64,000 nt of DNA, taken from positions 1 to 64,000 of the forward strand of contig NZ_VSSS01000027.1 of assembly GCF_008123425.1 (NCBI RefSeq). Reading direction: 5' to 3'. The DNA is from Bradyrhizobium rifense. Its GTDB lineage: Bacteria; Pseudomonadota; Alphaproteobacteria; Rhizobiales; Xanthobacteraceae. Positions within the stretch are counted from its first letter, which is position 1. Every line of letters starts with the position of its first letter. Below, one piece after another: positions 32,636 through 40,849 of this stretch. Both the position numbers and the translations under genes were made by a program. The notes under the pieces are model-generated. The model was not told the origin of the DNA. It ran no database searches and saw only the letters and a list, made by a program, of their open reading frames with translations.

Positions 32636-35136
32636 TCGGCGGCGTCGCGATGCGCCGCCTGGTCGGTCGGGAAGTCGCAGATCACAACCGTACCTTTGCC
32701 GACGACCGAATCCACCTGCACCTTGCCGCCATGCAGCTCGACGAAGGAGCGCACCAGCGACAGCCCGAGCCCGGCGCCGCGATGACGCGAGCCCTGCGAG
32801 CGGCTTTCGAACCAGTTGAACACCTTGTCCTTCATGTCGGCGGGTATTCCAGGTCCGGAATCTGTCACAATAAAGACCACACTGCGCTCGGTGCGGCGCG
32901 CGCTGATCCCGACGGTGGAATCCTGCGGCGAGAAGCCGACGGCGTTGGCGAGCAGGTTATAGAGCACCTGCACCACGCGCTTCTCGTCGCCGACGAAGCT
33001 GCCGACATCGGGCGCAATCTCGACCTTGAGGCGGATGCGGTCGGTGGCAAGCCGGTCCTGGATGCCTTCAGCCGCAAGCTCGATGGTCTTGCTGACGTCG
33101 ACCGGGCCGAGTTCCAGCTTCATCGCGCCGGCATCGATGGTGGCGAGATCGAGGATGTTGTTGGTGAGCGCCAGCAGCGCATTGGTCGATTTGGTGACGT
33201 AGTCGAGATATTCGGCTTGCTTCGGCGTCAGCGGCCCGGTCGAGGGGTCGCTGAGGAAATGCGCGAAGCCGATGATGGTGGTGAGCGGCGAGCGCAGCTC
33301 GTAGGAGACGTGGTGGACGAAATCCACCTTCATCTGGTCGGCGGCCTCCAGCGCCTCGTTGCGCTCGCGCAGTGCGCGCTCGACATTCTCGGTGTCGGTG
33401 ATGTCGAGGAAAGTCAGCATGGTCGCGCCGTCCGGCAGCGGACGGATCATGCCGTCGAGCACGCTGCCGTCCTTGCGCTCCAGCTTGAGCGGCACGTCGG
33501 CGCGGTTCTCGATCGAGGTGATGGCCTCGCGAATCTGGCGCCAGACGGTCGGATCGTCGAACAGCTGCTGGCACCAGCCCTCGACGGTCTGGATATGCGG
33601 CTCCTCGCGCATGGCGTCGCCGGACAGCTTCCACATCCGGACGAACGCCGGATTGAACAGCTGCGCCTTGCCGTTGCTGCCGAACACGGCGACGCCCTCG
33701 GCGAGGCTGTCCAGGGTCTCGCGCTGGACCCGGATCATGCCGTCGAAGCGGCGGGCAAGCTCGAGGCTCTCGGTGACGTCGTCGAACAGATAGGTGACGC
33801 CGCCTTCGGGATTGGGCGTGGTGACGACCGACAGCGCGCGGCCGTCGGGCAGGTACCAGGTGTCCTTGGCGGCCTCGACCGCACGATAGGCCTCGTGCAG
33901 CTTGGCCTTCCAGGCGCGGAAGTCCGGCTGCTCCGGCAATTTTCGCGCGGCGCGGAGTTGGTCGAGCACGCTGGAGTCGTCGGGATCGGCATCCAGGAAT
34001 GTGCGGTCGAGGTCCCACAGCCGCCGGTAGGAATCGTTGTAGAAGGCGAGCCGGCGCTGGCCGTCGAACACGGCAACGCCGGACGAAAGCTGATCGAGCG
34101 TGCGGCGATGCGCCTCCGCCATCCGCACCAGCGCGGCGCTCAGCGCATCCGCCTCGCTCGCGTCGATCGCGACACCGACACTGCCGCTGCCGACATTGAC
34201 GGCGCGCACGTCGTACATGCGCCGCTCGCCGCCGGTCACGATCGGCAGCCGCGAGGTGAAGCTCGCGGCGTCCTTCAGGCTGCGCTCCATGGCGGTGCGA
34301 TCGGCGCTGTCGAGCAGCTCAAGCTTCCGCGCCTGGGCATCAGCGATGCTGGTCGCTTCCGTCGCGCGCGCATAGGCCGGATTGGCGAAGCTCAGCGCGC
34401 CGTTCTCGCCCTTGGCCCAGATCGGCCACGGCGCCGCGGCGGCGAAGCCCCGCAGCATCTCGGTTTCGTCGGAGAGCGCCTTGTAGCGCAGATTGGTCTC
34501 GGCCAGATCGCGCCGCAGGCCGGAGAGTTCGCGAATCCGGACAATGGCTTGGCCGCCGATGGCACGGCCGATCGCTTCCAGCGTGTGACCGTTGGCGGTG
34601 GTCAGCGTGAGCTGGAAGCCGTCACCGCGTTCGCGCAGTGCATCGACGGCGTGATCCATCTGCAGCGCCGGTTCCGGCGGCAACCAGGTTCCGAAGGCGA
34701 GCACGCGCTGCGGCGACGAATCGCGCGGCAGCACCATCGCGATGTCGCCCGAGATCTGTGCGCGATCGTCGCCGGCCGGCCAGGAGATCAGAACCTGCGG
34801 TTCGGCAAACAGCAGCGCGCCGAAGCGGTCGGACTGCAGTTGCAGTTCCCTGATCCGCGCGCGCAGCGCCGCCTCGGTCTTGGCCTTGCCGACGCGCGTG
34901 CGCATCAGCAGGATCGCCGCCACCACCGAGAAGCCGAGCAGAGCCAGCGCGGTGGCCAGCACCGCGAGTTCCTGCCGGTTGAAATCCAGCAATTTCGAGA
35001 GTGTGTCGACGAGATCGGCGGCCTCCGCCGGCTCAGCCGGCAGCAGCGCTGCGAGAGCGCCTCCCAACAAGCCGTTGCGCGCCAACGAAGTGCACGACAA
35101 CAGCGTCCGACGCATCGACACGATCACGCCTGACAT
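32632..35136 (-). CDS. divL: DivL-like cell-cycle kinase homologue with Tyr in place of the phospho-His
   Basis: The 834-residue membrane protein has a hydrophobic N-terminus, a membrane segment near residues 56-78 (ELAVLATALALLGFSVVAAILL), at least two PAS domains (about 320-580), a dimerisation domain and a C-terminal ATPase domain. The H-box reads VDFVHHVSYELRSPLTTIIG, with Tyr612 where histidine kinases have His; the codon is at 33301-33303. This substitution defines DivL, which in Caulobacter binds DivK and controls the CckA-CtrA phosphorelay at the cell pole. N-box (VLYNLLANAVGFSP), DSGPGIP and GAGLGLSLV motifs are kept. The start at 35136 is chosen over 35193 and 35115 with modest confidence. 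tsaE-amgK overlaps its end. Confidence 0.87.
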   Translation of the reverse strand: MSGVIVSMRRTLLSCTSLARNGLLGGALAALLPAEPAEAADLVDTLSKLLDFNRQELAVLATALALLGFSVVAAILLMRTRVGKAKTEAALRARIRELQLQSDRFGALLFAEPQVLISWPAGDDRAQISGDIAMVLPRDSSPQRVLAFGTWLPPEPALQMDHAVDALRERGDGFQLTLTTANGHTLEAIGRAIGGQAIVRIRELSGLRRDLAETNLRYKALSDETEMLRGFAAAAPWPIWAKGENGALSFANPAYARATEATSIADAQARKLELLDSADRTAMERSLKDAASFTSRLPIVTGGERRMYDVRAVNVGSGSVGVAIDASEADALSAALVRMAEAHRRTLDQLSSGVAVFDGQRRLAFYNDSYRRLWDLDRTFLDADPDDSSVLDQLRAARKLPEQPDFRAWKAKLHEAYRAVEAAKDTWYLPDGRALSVVTTPNPEGGVTYLFDDVTESLELARRFDGMIRVQRETLDSLAEGVAVFGSNGKAQLFNPAFVRMWKLSGDAMREEPHIQTVEGWCQQLFDDPTVWRQIREAITSIENRADVPLKLERKDGSVLDGMIRPLPDGATMLTFLDITDTENVERALRERNEALEAADQMKVDFVHHVSYELRSPLTTIIGFAHFLSDPSTGPLTPKQAEYLDYVTKSTNALLALTNNILDLATIDAGAMKLELGPVDVSKTIELAAEGIQDRLATDRIRLKVEIAPDVGSFVGDEKRVVQVLYNLLANAVGFSPQDSTVGISARRTERSVVFIVTDSGPGIPADMKDKVFNWFESRSQGSRHRGAGLGLSLVRSFVELHGGKVQVDSVVGKGTVVICDFPTDQAAHRDAAE

Positions 35137-35327
35137 AGTTGCCCCAAGACCGCACGAATTTGCGCGCGGCGACCCCCGCCGCACGCGAATCAAACGACAA
35201 TACCCTCACCGTGACTCCAGCGGTAAGAGTCCAGACCGTGAACGCAAAGGTGGCCCCAAAAAAATGCCGGGCGCGGGGTTCCAGTCCACGTAGTTCTTCG
35301 GGATGATTCGGTTGGATTTGCCGCGCG

Positions 35328-35786
35328 TTAGCGCCCGGTCGAGCCAAAACCGCCGGCGCCGCGATCGGTCGACGACAGTGTTGCCACGGGAACCAGCGCG
35401 GCCTGCACCACCGGCGCGATCACCATCTGCGCGATGCGCTCGCCGCGCTTGATCACGAAGGGGGCGGCGCCGTGGTTGATCAGGATCACCTTGATCTCGC
35501 CGCGATAGTCGGCGTCGATTGTGCCGGGCGAGTTCAGCACGGTGACGCCGTGTTTGGCCGCAAGCCCCGAGCGCGGCCGCACCTGGGCCTCGTGCCCGGG
35601 CGGCAAGGCGATCGCAAGCCCCGTCGGCACCAGCGCGTATTGGCCGGGCGCCAGCGTCATCGGCTCGCTGTCCGCCACCGCCGCCATCAGGTCGAGGCCG
35701 GCGGCTTCCGTGGTCTGATAGGCCGGCAGCGGCAGGCCTTCCGCATGGGGCAGGCGTTGCAGTTCGACCGTGACTTTGCTGCTCAA
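35328..35786 (-). CDS. dut: Deoxyuridine 5'-triphosphate nucleotidohydrolase (dUTPase)
   Basis: The 152-residue trimeric enzyme hydrolyses dUTP to dUMP, keeping uracil out of DNA. All five motifs appear: AAGLDLMAA (1), RPRSGLAAKHGVTVLN (2), GTIDADYRGEIKVILINHG (3), KRGERIAQMVI (4) and the C-terminal RGAGGFGSTGR (5), which closes over the active site. Its start overlaps the coaBC stop by 4 bp. The coaBC-dut pair is common in bacteria, and the two are probably translated together. divL follows after about 190 bp, likely from its own promoter. Confidence 0.97.
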   Translation of the reverse strand: MSSKVTVELQRLPHAEGLPLPAYQTTEAAGLDLMAAVADSEPMTLAPGQYALVPTGLAIALPPGHEAQVRPRSGLAAKHGVTVLNSPGTIDADYRGEIKVILINHGAAPFVIKRGERIAQMVIAPVVQAALVPVATLSSTDRGAGGFGSTGR

Positions 35787-37231
35787 GATGCCGGCTCCAG
35801 GGATTTGTCGGTCACGCTTTTGGCAATATGCGCGACCAGTTCGATGGCGACCTGTTCCTTGGTCATCACCGGCCAGGAATCAACTGTGATCTCGCCGTTA
35901 CTCTCAGCATTCTTGCTGATCAGGTGCACGGTGTTGCGGTCGCCGCCCATCACACCCGTGGCGGGCGAGACATCGTTGGCGACAATCCAGTCGCAGCCCT
36001 TGCGGGCGAGCTTTGTCTTGGCGTTGTCGATGAGATGCTCGGTCTCGGCGGCAAAGCCGATCACCAGCGGCGGGCGCTTGTCGGTGAGTTTTGAGATCGT
36101 GGCGAGGATGTCGGGGTTTTCCACCAATTGAAGCGGCGGCATGCCGGCCGATGTCTTCTTCAGCTTCTGCTCGCCTTCATTGGCGACGCGCCAGTCGGCG
36201 ACGGCGGCGGCGAAGATCGCGATGTCGGCGGGAAGCGCGGCCTGCACCTGCTCCAGCATCTGCCGCGCCGATTCCACACGCTTCACCGTCACGCCCTGCG
36301 GATTGTCGAGGTCCACTGGGCCGCTGACCAGAATCACCTCGGCGCCCGCGGCCTGCGCCGCTGCGGCGATGGCAAAGCCCTGCTTGCCCGAGGAACGATT
36401 GGCGATATAGCGCACCGGATCGATCGGCTCGTGCGTGGGGCCCGCGGTAATCAGCACGCGCTTGCCCGCGAGCGGGCGCGGCACCGGCGGCCGCAGCAGC
36501 CGCTCGGCGGCGGCGGCGATCTCGATCGCCTCGGACATGCGGCCGACGCCGGCTTCGCCTGCTTCGGCCATCTCGCCGGAGTTGGGGCCGATCAGCAGGA
36601 CGCCGTCACGCTGAAGCTGCGCGACGTTGCGCCGGGTCGCCGGATTGTTCCACATCAGCGGATTCATCGCCGGCGCGATCAGGATCTGGCGGTTGGTCGC
36701 GAGCAGGATCGCGCTGGCGAGATCGTCGGCATGGCCGTTCGCCATCTTGGCCATCAAATCAGCGGTCGCCGGCGCCACCACGATCAAATCGCAGTCGCGC
36801 GCGAGACGGATGTGGCCGGCGTCGAACTCGCTCTGGGGATCGAACAAATCATTGTAGACGCGCTCATGGGAGAGGGCGCTGACCGAGAGCGGCGTGACAA
36901 ACTGCTCCGCCGCCTTGGTGAGCACGCAGCGGACCTCGATGCGGCGCTCTTTCAGCCTGCGGATCAGGTCGAGCGACTTGAAGGCCGCGATCCCGCCGCC
37001 GATGATCAGGGTGACGCTGGCCTCGGGGACGGTGCTGGAGCGCGCCGACGCGGCCGCAGGGGATGCCTCGGGCGGCACCGCAAACGGCGTCAGCGGCTCC
37101 TCGCGGCCCTCGATCAGTTCCCGCAGGATGACCCGGACCTCTTCCTCGACCGATCTGCGGTTCTTGGCCGAGCGCAGCCGCAGAAAGGTTTTGACGTGTT
37201 CGTCGAGCTTGCGGATGGTCAGGCTTGCCAT
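35783..37231 (-). CDS. coaBC: CoaBC with an N-terminal ribbon-helix-helix domain
   Basis: The 482-residue protein makes 4'-phosphopantetheine in two steps: CoaB couples cysteine to phosphopantothenate using CTP, and CoaC decarboxylates the product using FMN. CoaC begins near residue 72 (SVTLIIGGGIAAFKSLDLIRRL), with the catalytic His140 in FDAGHIRLA and the PAMNPLMWNNPATRRN lid. CoaB begins with GKRVLITAGPTHEPIDPVRYIANRSSGKQG and has the CTP site in ADWRV and KLKKTSAGMPPLQLVENPDIL. Residues 1-42, MASLTIRKLDEHVKTFLRLR and SVEEEVRVILRELI, are an extra FitA/VapB-like ribbon-helix-helix domain, joined by a Pro/Ala/Ser-rich linker. Ordinary CoaBC starts directly at the CoaC domain. The start at 37231 has a GGAGGG site; palindromes lie upstream. 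Confidence 0.93.
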   Translation of the reverse strand: MASLTIRKLDEHVKTFLRLRSAKNRRSVEEEVRVILRELIEGREEPLTPFAVPPEASPAAASARSSTVPEASVTLIIGGGIAAFKSLDLIRRLKERRIEVRCVLTKAAEQFVTPLSVSALSHERVYNDLFDPQSEFDAGHIRLARDCDLIVVAPATADLMAKMANGHADDLASAILLATNRQILIAPAMNPLMWNNPATRRNVAQLQRDGVLLIGPNSGEMAEAGEAGVGRMSEAIEIAAAAERLLRPPVPRPLAGKRVLITAGPTHEPIDPVRYIANRSSGKQGFAIAAAAQAAGAEVILVSGPVDLDNPQGVTVKRVESARQMLEQVQAALPADIAIFAAAVADWRVANEGEQKLKKTSAGMPPLQLVENPDILATISKLTDKRPPLVIGFAAETEHLIDNAKTKLARKGCDWIVANDVSPATGVMGGDRNTVHLISKNAESNGEITVDSWPVMTKEQVAIELVAHIAKSVTDKSLEPAS

Positions 37232-37250
37232 GACGCCCTCCAGCACGGAA

Positions 37251-37290
37251 TGATAGCGATGATATCACTCGTGTGATTGCAGTGCAATCA
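37251..37290 (-). promoter_or_regulatory. Candidate coaBC promoter overlaid by palindromic operators
   Basis: On the minus strand TTGCAC and TATCAT are spaced by exactly 17 bp and form a plausible promoter, with a start near 37251, about 20 nt before the coaBC ATG. TGATTGCACTGCAATCA (37274-37290) is a perfect 17-bp palindrome covering the -35 box. TGATATCA (37260-37267) is a second palindrome covering the -10 box. A further half-site CGCTATCA lies at 37251-37258. The spacing suits repression by the ribbon-helix-helix domain of CoaBC itself; the half-sites resemble those of FitA-type antitoxins. The left palindrome also includes the ubiB stop codon. Confidence 0.6.
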
Positions 37291-38862
37291 TAGATTCCGG
37301 ACGGCGATCAGAATGCCGATGAAGGTCAGGGCGATGATCCAGAGCGCCACGGTGCGCCAGCGGTTCTTGCGGCCTTCGCTGCGGCCCATCGCAGCGATGC
37401 TTTCGGGCGACAGCCCGATGCCCTCCCGCGTCATGGTTTCGAGCTGCTCGAGCACCGCGACCGAACGCGCTGCAAGATCCGGGAGACGCATCAGGATGCG
37501 GGCGAGATCGCCGCCGCCGGCCAGCGCACCCTGCACCCGGCCGATCGGTCCGAGATTGCGCTCGATCCATTCGCGCACGACGGGATCGGCGACCTTCCAG
37601 ATGTCGAGCTTGGGATCGAAGCCGCGCGCCACGCCCTCGACCACGACCATGGTCTTCTGCAGCAGGATCAGCTCGGGCCGCGTCGTCATGTCGAACAGGC
37701 CGGTGACCTCGAGCAGCAGCGTCAGCAGACGCGCCATCGAGATTTCCTCGGCGGTGCGGTTGTGAATGGGTTCGCCGATGGCGCGGATGGCCTGCGCAAA
37801 ATTCTCGACCGAGTGATGCGCGGGCACGTAGCCCGCCTCGAAATGCACTTCGGCGACGCGGCGGTAATCGCGCGTGATGAAGCCGAGCAGGATTTCGGCG
37901 AGGAAGCGCCGCTCCTTCATGCCGAGCCGGCCCATGATGCCGAAATCGACCGCGACGAGACGGCCGGCCTCATCGAGGAACAGATTGCCCGGATGCATGT
38001 CGGCGTGGAAGAAGCCGTCGCGCAGCGCGTGGCGCAGAAAACTCTGGATCACCTTGCGGCCGAGATCGGGCAAATCGACCTGGGCTTCTTCGAGGCGCTT
38101 GTGATCGTTCAGCGCGATGCCGTCGATCCACTCCATCGTCAGCACGTTGTGCGTGGTGCGGTCCCAGTCGACGGTCGGCACGCGGAAGTCAGGATCGCCC
38201 TGAGTATTCTCTGCCATCTCGGACAGCGCAGCCGCTTCCAGCCGCAAATCCATCTCCATCGCGACCGAGCGCGACATCGTATTGATGACCTCGATCAGGC
38301 GCAGTCGACGCGCCTCGGACGAATAGGCCTCGGCCTTGTGCGCAACGTAGAAGAAATCGGAGAGATCGCGGCGGAAGCGCGAGGCGACGTTCGGCCGCAG
38401 CACCTTGACGGCAACCGCCTTGCGGACGCCGTCACGCAGTACCTCGCCGCGATGTACCTGCGCGATCGAGGCGGCCGCGACCGGCGGACCGAGCTTCGCA
38501 AACACGTCCGTCAGCGGCCGCTCCAGCGATGTCGCGATCGCAGCTTCCGCCTCGGCTTGCGAAAACGGCGGCAGGCGATCCTGAAGGCTCTCGAGGTCAC
38601 GCGCCATGATGACGCCGACGACGTCAGGCCGCGTCGCCAAGAATTGTCCGAGCTTGAGATAGGCCGGGCCCATCCGGGTCAGCGCGCGCGACATCCGCGG
38701 ACCATCCTTCGGGCCGCGCCGTTCGACGATGCGCGCAAGCTTCAGCGCAAGCTGCCCGGGCGGCGGCACCAGGCTCGGATCGACGGAGCCGAACACGCCC
38801 TCGCGCGCGAACACGAACGCGGCGCGGATCAGGCGCGAAATGTGGGTGATGGCAGAGATCAC
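37288..38862 (-). CDS. ubiB: Ubiquinone biosynthesis protein UbiB (ABC1/ADCK kinase-like)
   Basis: The 524-residue atypical kinase-like ATPase supports ubiquinone synthesis at the inner membrane. The invariant KxGQ motif of the family is in RMGPAYLKLGQFLATRPDVVG. Kinase-like features are SIAQVHRGEV, VAVKVLRPNV, the catalytic-loop region FFHADMHPGNLFLDEAGRLVAVDFGIMGRLG, and two C-terminal membrane segments, the last in TVALWIIALTFIGILIAVRNL. It overlaps the end of ubiE by 4 bp and is followed by coaBC after 56 bp. The ubiE-ubiB pairing is typical, and the two are probably one transcription unit. Confidence 0.95.
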   Translation of the reverse strand: MISAITHISRLIRAAFVFAREGVFGSVDPSLVPPPGQLALKLARIVERRGPKDGPRMSRALTRMGPAYLKLGQFLATRPDVVGVIMARDLESLQDRLPPFSQAEAEAAIATSLERPLTDVFAKLGPPVAAASIAQVHRGEVLRDGVRKAVAVKVLRPNVASRFRRDLSDFFYVAHKAEAYSSEARRLRLIEVINTMSRSVAMEMDLRLEAAALSEMAENTQGDPDFRVPTVDWDRTTHNVLTMEWIDGIALNDHKRLEEAQVDLPDLGRKVIQSFLRHALRDGFFHADMHPGNLFLDEAGRLVAVDFGIMGRLGMKERRFLAEILLGFITRDYRRVAEVHFEAGYVPAHHSVENFAQAIRAIGEPIHNRTAEEISMARLLTLLLEVTGLFDMTTRPELILLQKTMVVVEGVARGFDPKLDIWKVADPVVREWIERNLGPIGRVQGALAGGGDLARILMRLPDLAARSVAVLEQLETMTREGIGLSPESIAAMGRSEGRKNRWRTVALWIIALTFIGILIAVRNL

Positions 38863-39620
38863 AAACGCCAGCCCGAATGCAGTGCGACGATGCCGCCGGT
38901 CAGGGTCTGAAAGCTGACGCGAGAGAAGCCGGCGTCGCGGATCATGTCGGCGAAGGCGTTCGGCTTCGGAAACTTCCGGATCGATTCGACCAGATATTGG
39001 TAGGATTCGGCGTCGCCCGTGACCATGCGCCCGAGCGGCGGAATCACCTTGAACGAGAACAGATCATAGATCTTGTCGAGGCCGGGCATCTCGACGGTGG
39101 AGAATTCCAGGCACAGGAAGCGGCTGCCGGGCTTGAGCACGCGATAGGCCTCGCGCAGTGCCTTGTCGATCTGGGGCACGTTGCGAATGCCGAAAGCGAT
39201 CGTATATGCGTCAAAGCTGCGGTCGGCGAAGGCGAGCGCTTCGGCATTGCCTTCGACGAAGTCGACCTGGGTCTCGAGGTGCCGCTTGGCGGCGCGCTCG
39301 CGGCCCACCGCCAGCATGTCGGAATTGATGTCGCAGACGGTGGCATGGAAGGCCGGACCTGCCGCCTTGGCGGCCCGGAACGAAATGTCGCCGGTGCCGC
39401 CGGCAACGTCGAGCAATGCAAACGGCCGGTCGCCCCGCGGCGGGTTCAATGCGTTGATCATGATGTCCTTCCAGACCCGGTGCAGGCCGCCGGACATCAA
39501 ATCGTTCATCAAATCATAGCGCGACGCCACGCTGTGAAACACATCGTTCACCAGCGTCTGCTTGTCCCCCAGGGGAACGTCTTTGAAGCCAAAATGCGTG
39601 GTATCGCCCGGCCGATCCAT
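38859..39620 (-). CDS. ubiE: Ubiquinone/menaquinone biosynthesis C-methyltransferase UbiE
   Basis: The 253-residue SAM-dependent methyltransferase adds the C-methyl group to the demethyl precursor of ubiquinone. It begins with THFGFKDVPLGDKQTLVNDVFHSVASRYDLMNDLMSGGLHRVWKD, the UbiE signature. The SAM-binding motif is ALLDVAGGTGDISFRAAKAAG. YTIAFGIRNVPQIDKALREAYRVLKPG and DLFSFKVIPPLGRMVTGDAESYQYLVESIRKFP are the two PROSITE-type patterns. It is divergent from mutM with 81 bp between them, an arrangement found throughout this order, and heads the ubiE-ubiB operon. Confidence 0.97.
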   Translation of the reverse strand: MDRPGDTTHFGFKDVPLGDKQTLVNDVFHSVASRYDLMNDLMSGGLHRVWKDIMINALNPPRGDRPFALLDVAGGTGDISFRAAKAAGPAFHATVCDINSDMLAVGRERAAKRHLETQVDFVEGNAEALAFADRSFDAYTIAFGIRNVPQIDKALREAYRVLKPGSRFLCLEFSTVEMPGLDKIYDLFSFKVIPPLGRMVTGDAESYQYLVESIRKFPKPNAFADMIRDAGFSRVSFQTLTGGIVALHSGWRL

Positions 39621-39701
39621 TACTCTACTCCACGACGCCGACCATAGCGCGGCCGCCGCAATGGCGCTATCACACCGCCCTCATAAGGTGAATGCCTGAC
39701 C

Positions 39702-40583
39702 ATGCCTGAATTGCCCGAAGTCGAGACCGTCCGCCGCGGCCTTCAGCCCGTCATGGAGGGTGCGAAAATCGTCGTCGCGGAGGCCCGCCGGCCCGATTTG
39801 CGGTTTCCGTTCCAGCCGGACTTCGTGGCCCGGCTCCAGGGGCAGATCGTCACGGGGCTCGGCCGCCGTGCAAAATATCTCATGGCCGATCTCGGCTCTG
39901 GCGACGTGCTGCTGATGCATCTGGGCATGTCGGGCTCGTTCCGCGTCATCAAGCCGGATAACGAGGCCGCGCCCGGCGAGTTTCACTATCCGAAGGGGAA
40001 GGACTCCGCACACGACCATGTGCTGTTTCGGATGTCCTCGGGCGCCGACATCGTCTTCAACGATCCGCGCCGCTTCGGTTACATGAAAGTGATCGCGCGC
40101 AACGCGCTTGAAGACGAGCCATTGCTGCGCGACCTGGGCCCCGAGCCGCTCGGCAACGAGTTCGATGCCGCGATGCTGGCGCGCTCCTGCCAGGACAAGA
40201 CCACGAGCCTGAAGGCCGCACTGCTCGACCAGCGCGTCGTGGCCGGCCTCGGCAACATCTATGTCTGCGAGGCCCTGCATCGCTCGCATCTGTCGCCGCG
40301 TCGGATCGCCGCGACATTGTCGACCAAGAAGAGCGAGCCGACGGACCATGCCAAGCGATTGGTCGGAGCCATCCACACCGTGCTCAACGACGCCATCAAG
40401 GCCGGCGGCTCCTCACTCCGCGACCATCGCCAGACCTCGGGCGAGCTTGGCTATTTCCAGCATTCGTTCAAGGTCTACGATCGCGAGGGCGAGAAATGCA
40501 CCACGCCACGCTGCGGCGGCACGATCAAGCGCTTCACCCAGAACGGCCGCTCGACCTTCTGGTGCTCGAAATGTCAGAAGTGA
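39702..40583 (+). CDS. mutM: Formamidopyrimidine-DNA glycosylase (Fpg/MutM)
   Basis: The 293-residue base-excision repair enzyme removes 8-oxoguanine and formamidopyrimidines and cuts the strand by beta/delta-elimination. The N-terminus PELPEVETVRRGL supplies Pro2 as nucleophile and Glu3. The conserved Lys lies in GRRAKYLMADL. The helix-two-turn-helix contains LLDQRVVAGLGNIYVCEAL, and the C-terminal zinc finger is CTTPRCGGTIKRFTQNGRST with WCSKCQK. All catalytic and zinc residues are present. It is read away from ubiE and convergent with a ParA-like gene. Confidence 0.97.
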   Translation: MPELPEVETVRRGLQPVMEGAKIVVAEARRPDLRFPFQPDFVARLQGQIVTGLGRRAKYLMADLGSGDVLLMHLGMSGSFRVIKPDNEAAPGEFHYPKGKDSAHDHVLFRMSSGADIVFNDPRRFGYMKVIARNALEDEPLLRDLGPEPLGNEFDAAMLARSCQDKTTSLKAALLDQRVVAGLGNIYVCEALHRSHLSPRRIAATLSTKKSEPTDHAKRLVGAIHTVLNDAIKAGGSSLRDHRQTSGELGYFQHSFKVYDREGEKCTTPRCGGTIKRFTQNGRSTFWCSKCQK

Positions 40584-40674
40584 GATACGGGCTACGAGAA
40601 CTGGCGCACGGCCGTTTTGCCCGATGAGTCAAATGTCTACGCGCCGCCGCCGAGGTGCCTCGGCCGGGAGCGGT

Positions 40675-40699
40675 TCTACTGTGCATGGGGTTGTTTTCG
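40675..40699. repeat. 25-bp dispersed repeat, copy 2
   Basis: The sequence is identical to 1453-1477. It lies 92 bp after mutM in the mutM/parA convergent gap. The bases before it, GGAGCGGTTCTACTG, recall the GAGTGGTTCTA motif upstream of irr and katG. Confidence 0.75.
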
Positions 40700-40745
40700 A
40701 GATTTTTGTTCGAGGGCGCGTGCGCCATCGCCAAAAAACGCGGAG

Positions 40746-40849
40746 CGAAGCAATCCGGCCGGGCTGGTGGCCGGATTGCTTCGTCGCTTGGGCTCTTTCA
40801 CCGGATGGCGAAGAGCCCATTTGGCACCTGAGCGATTGCCCCGCTCAGG
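40746..40849. repeat. Three tandem hairpins between mutM and parA
   Basis: Hairpin 1 is a perfect 15-bp stem (40746-40760 with 40769-40783). Hairpin 2 pairs GGGCTCTT (40790) with AAGAGCCC (40811-40818). Hairpin 3 pairs CCTGAGCG with CGCTCAGG (40827-40849) and includes the parA stop codon. On the minus strand hairpin 1 is followed within 10 nt by TTTTTT, so it could end the parA transcript. Confidence 0.7.

Noticed and set aside
32617..35133. Long open frame on the plus strand (838 codons) opposite divL
   Set aside because: His/Arg/Gly-rich shadow translation with no domain; the minus strand encodes a complete kinase-like protein.
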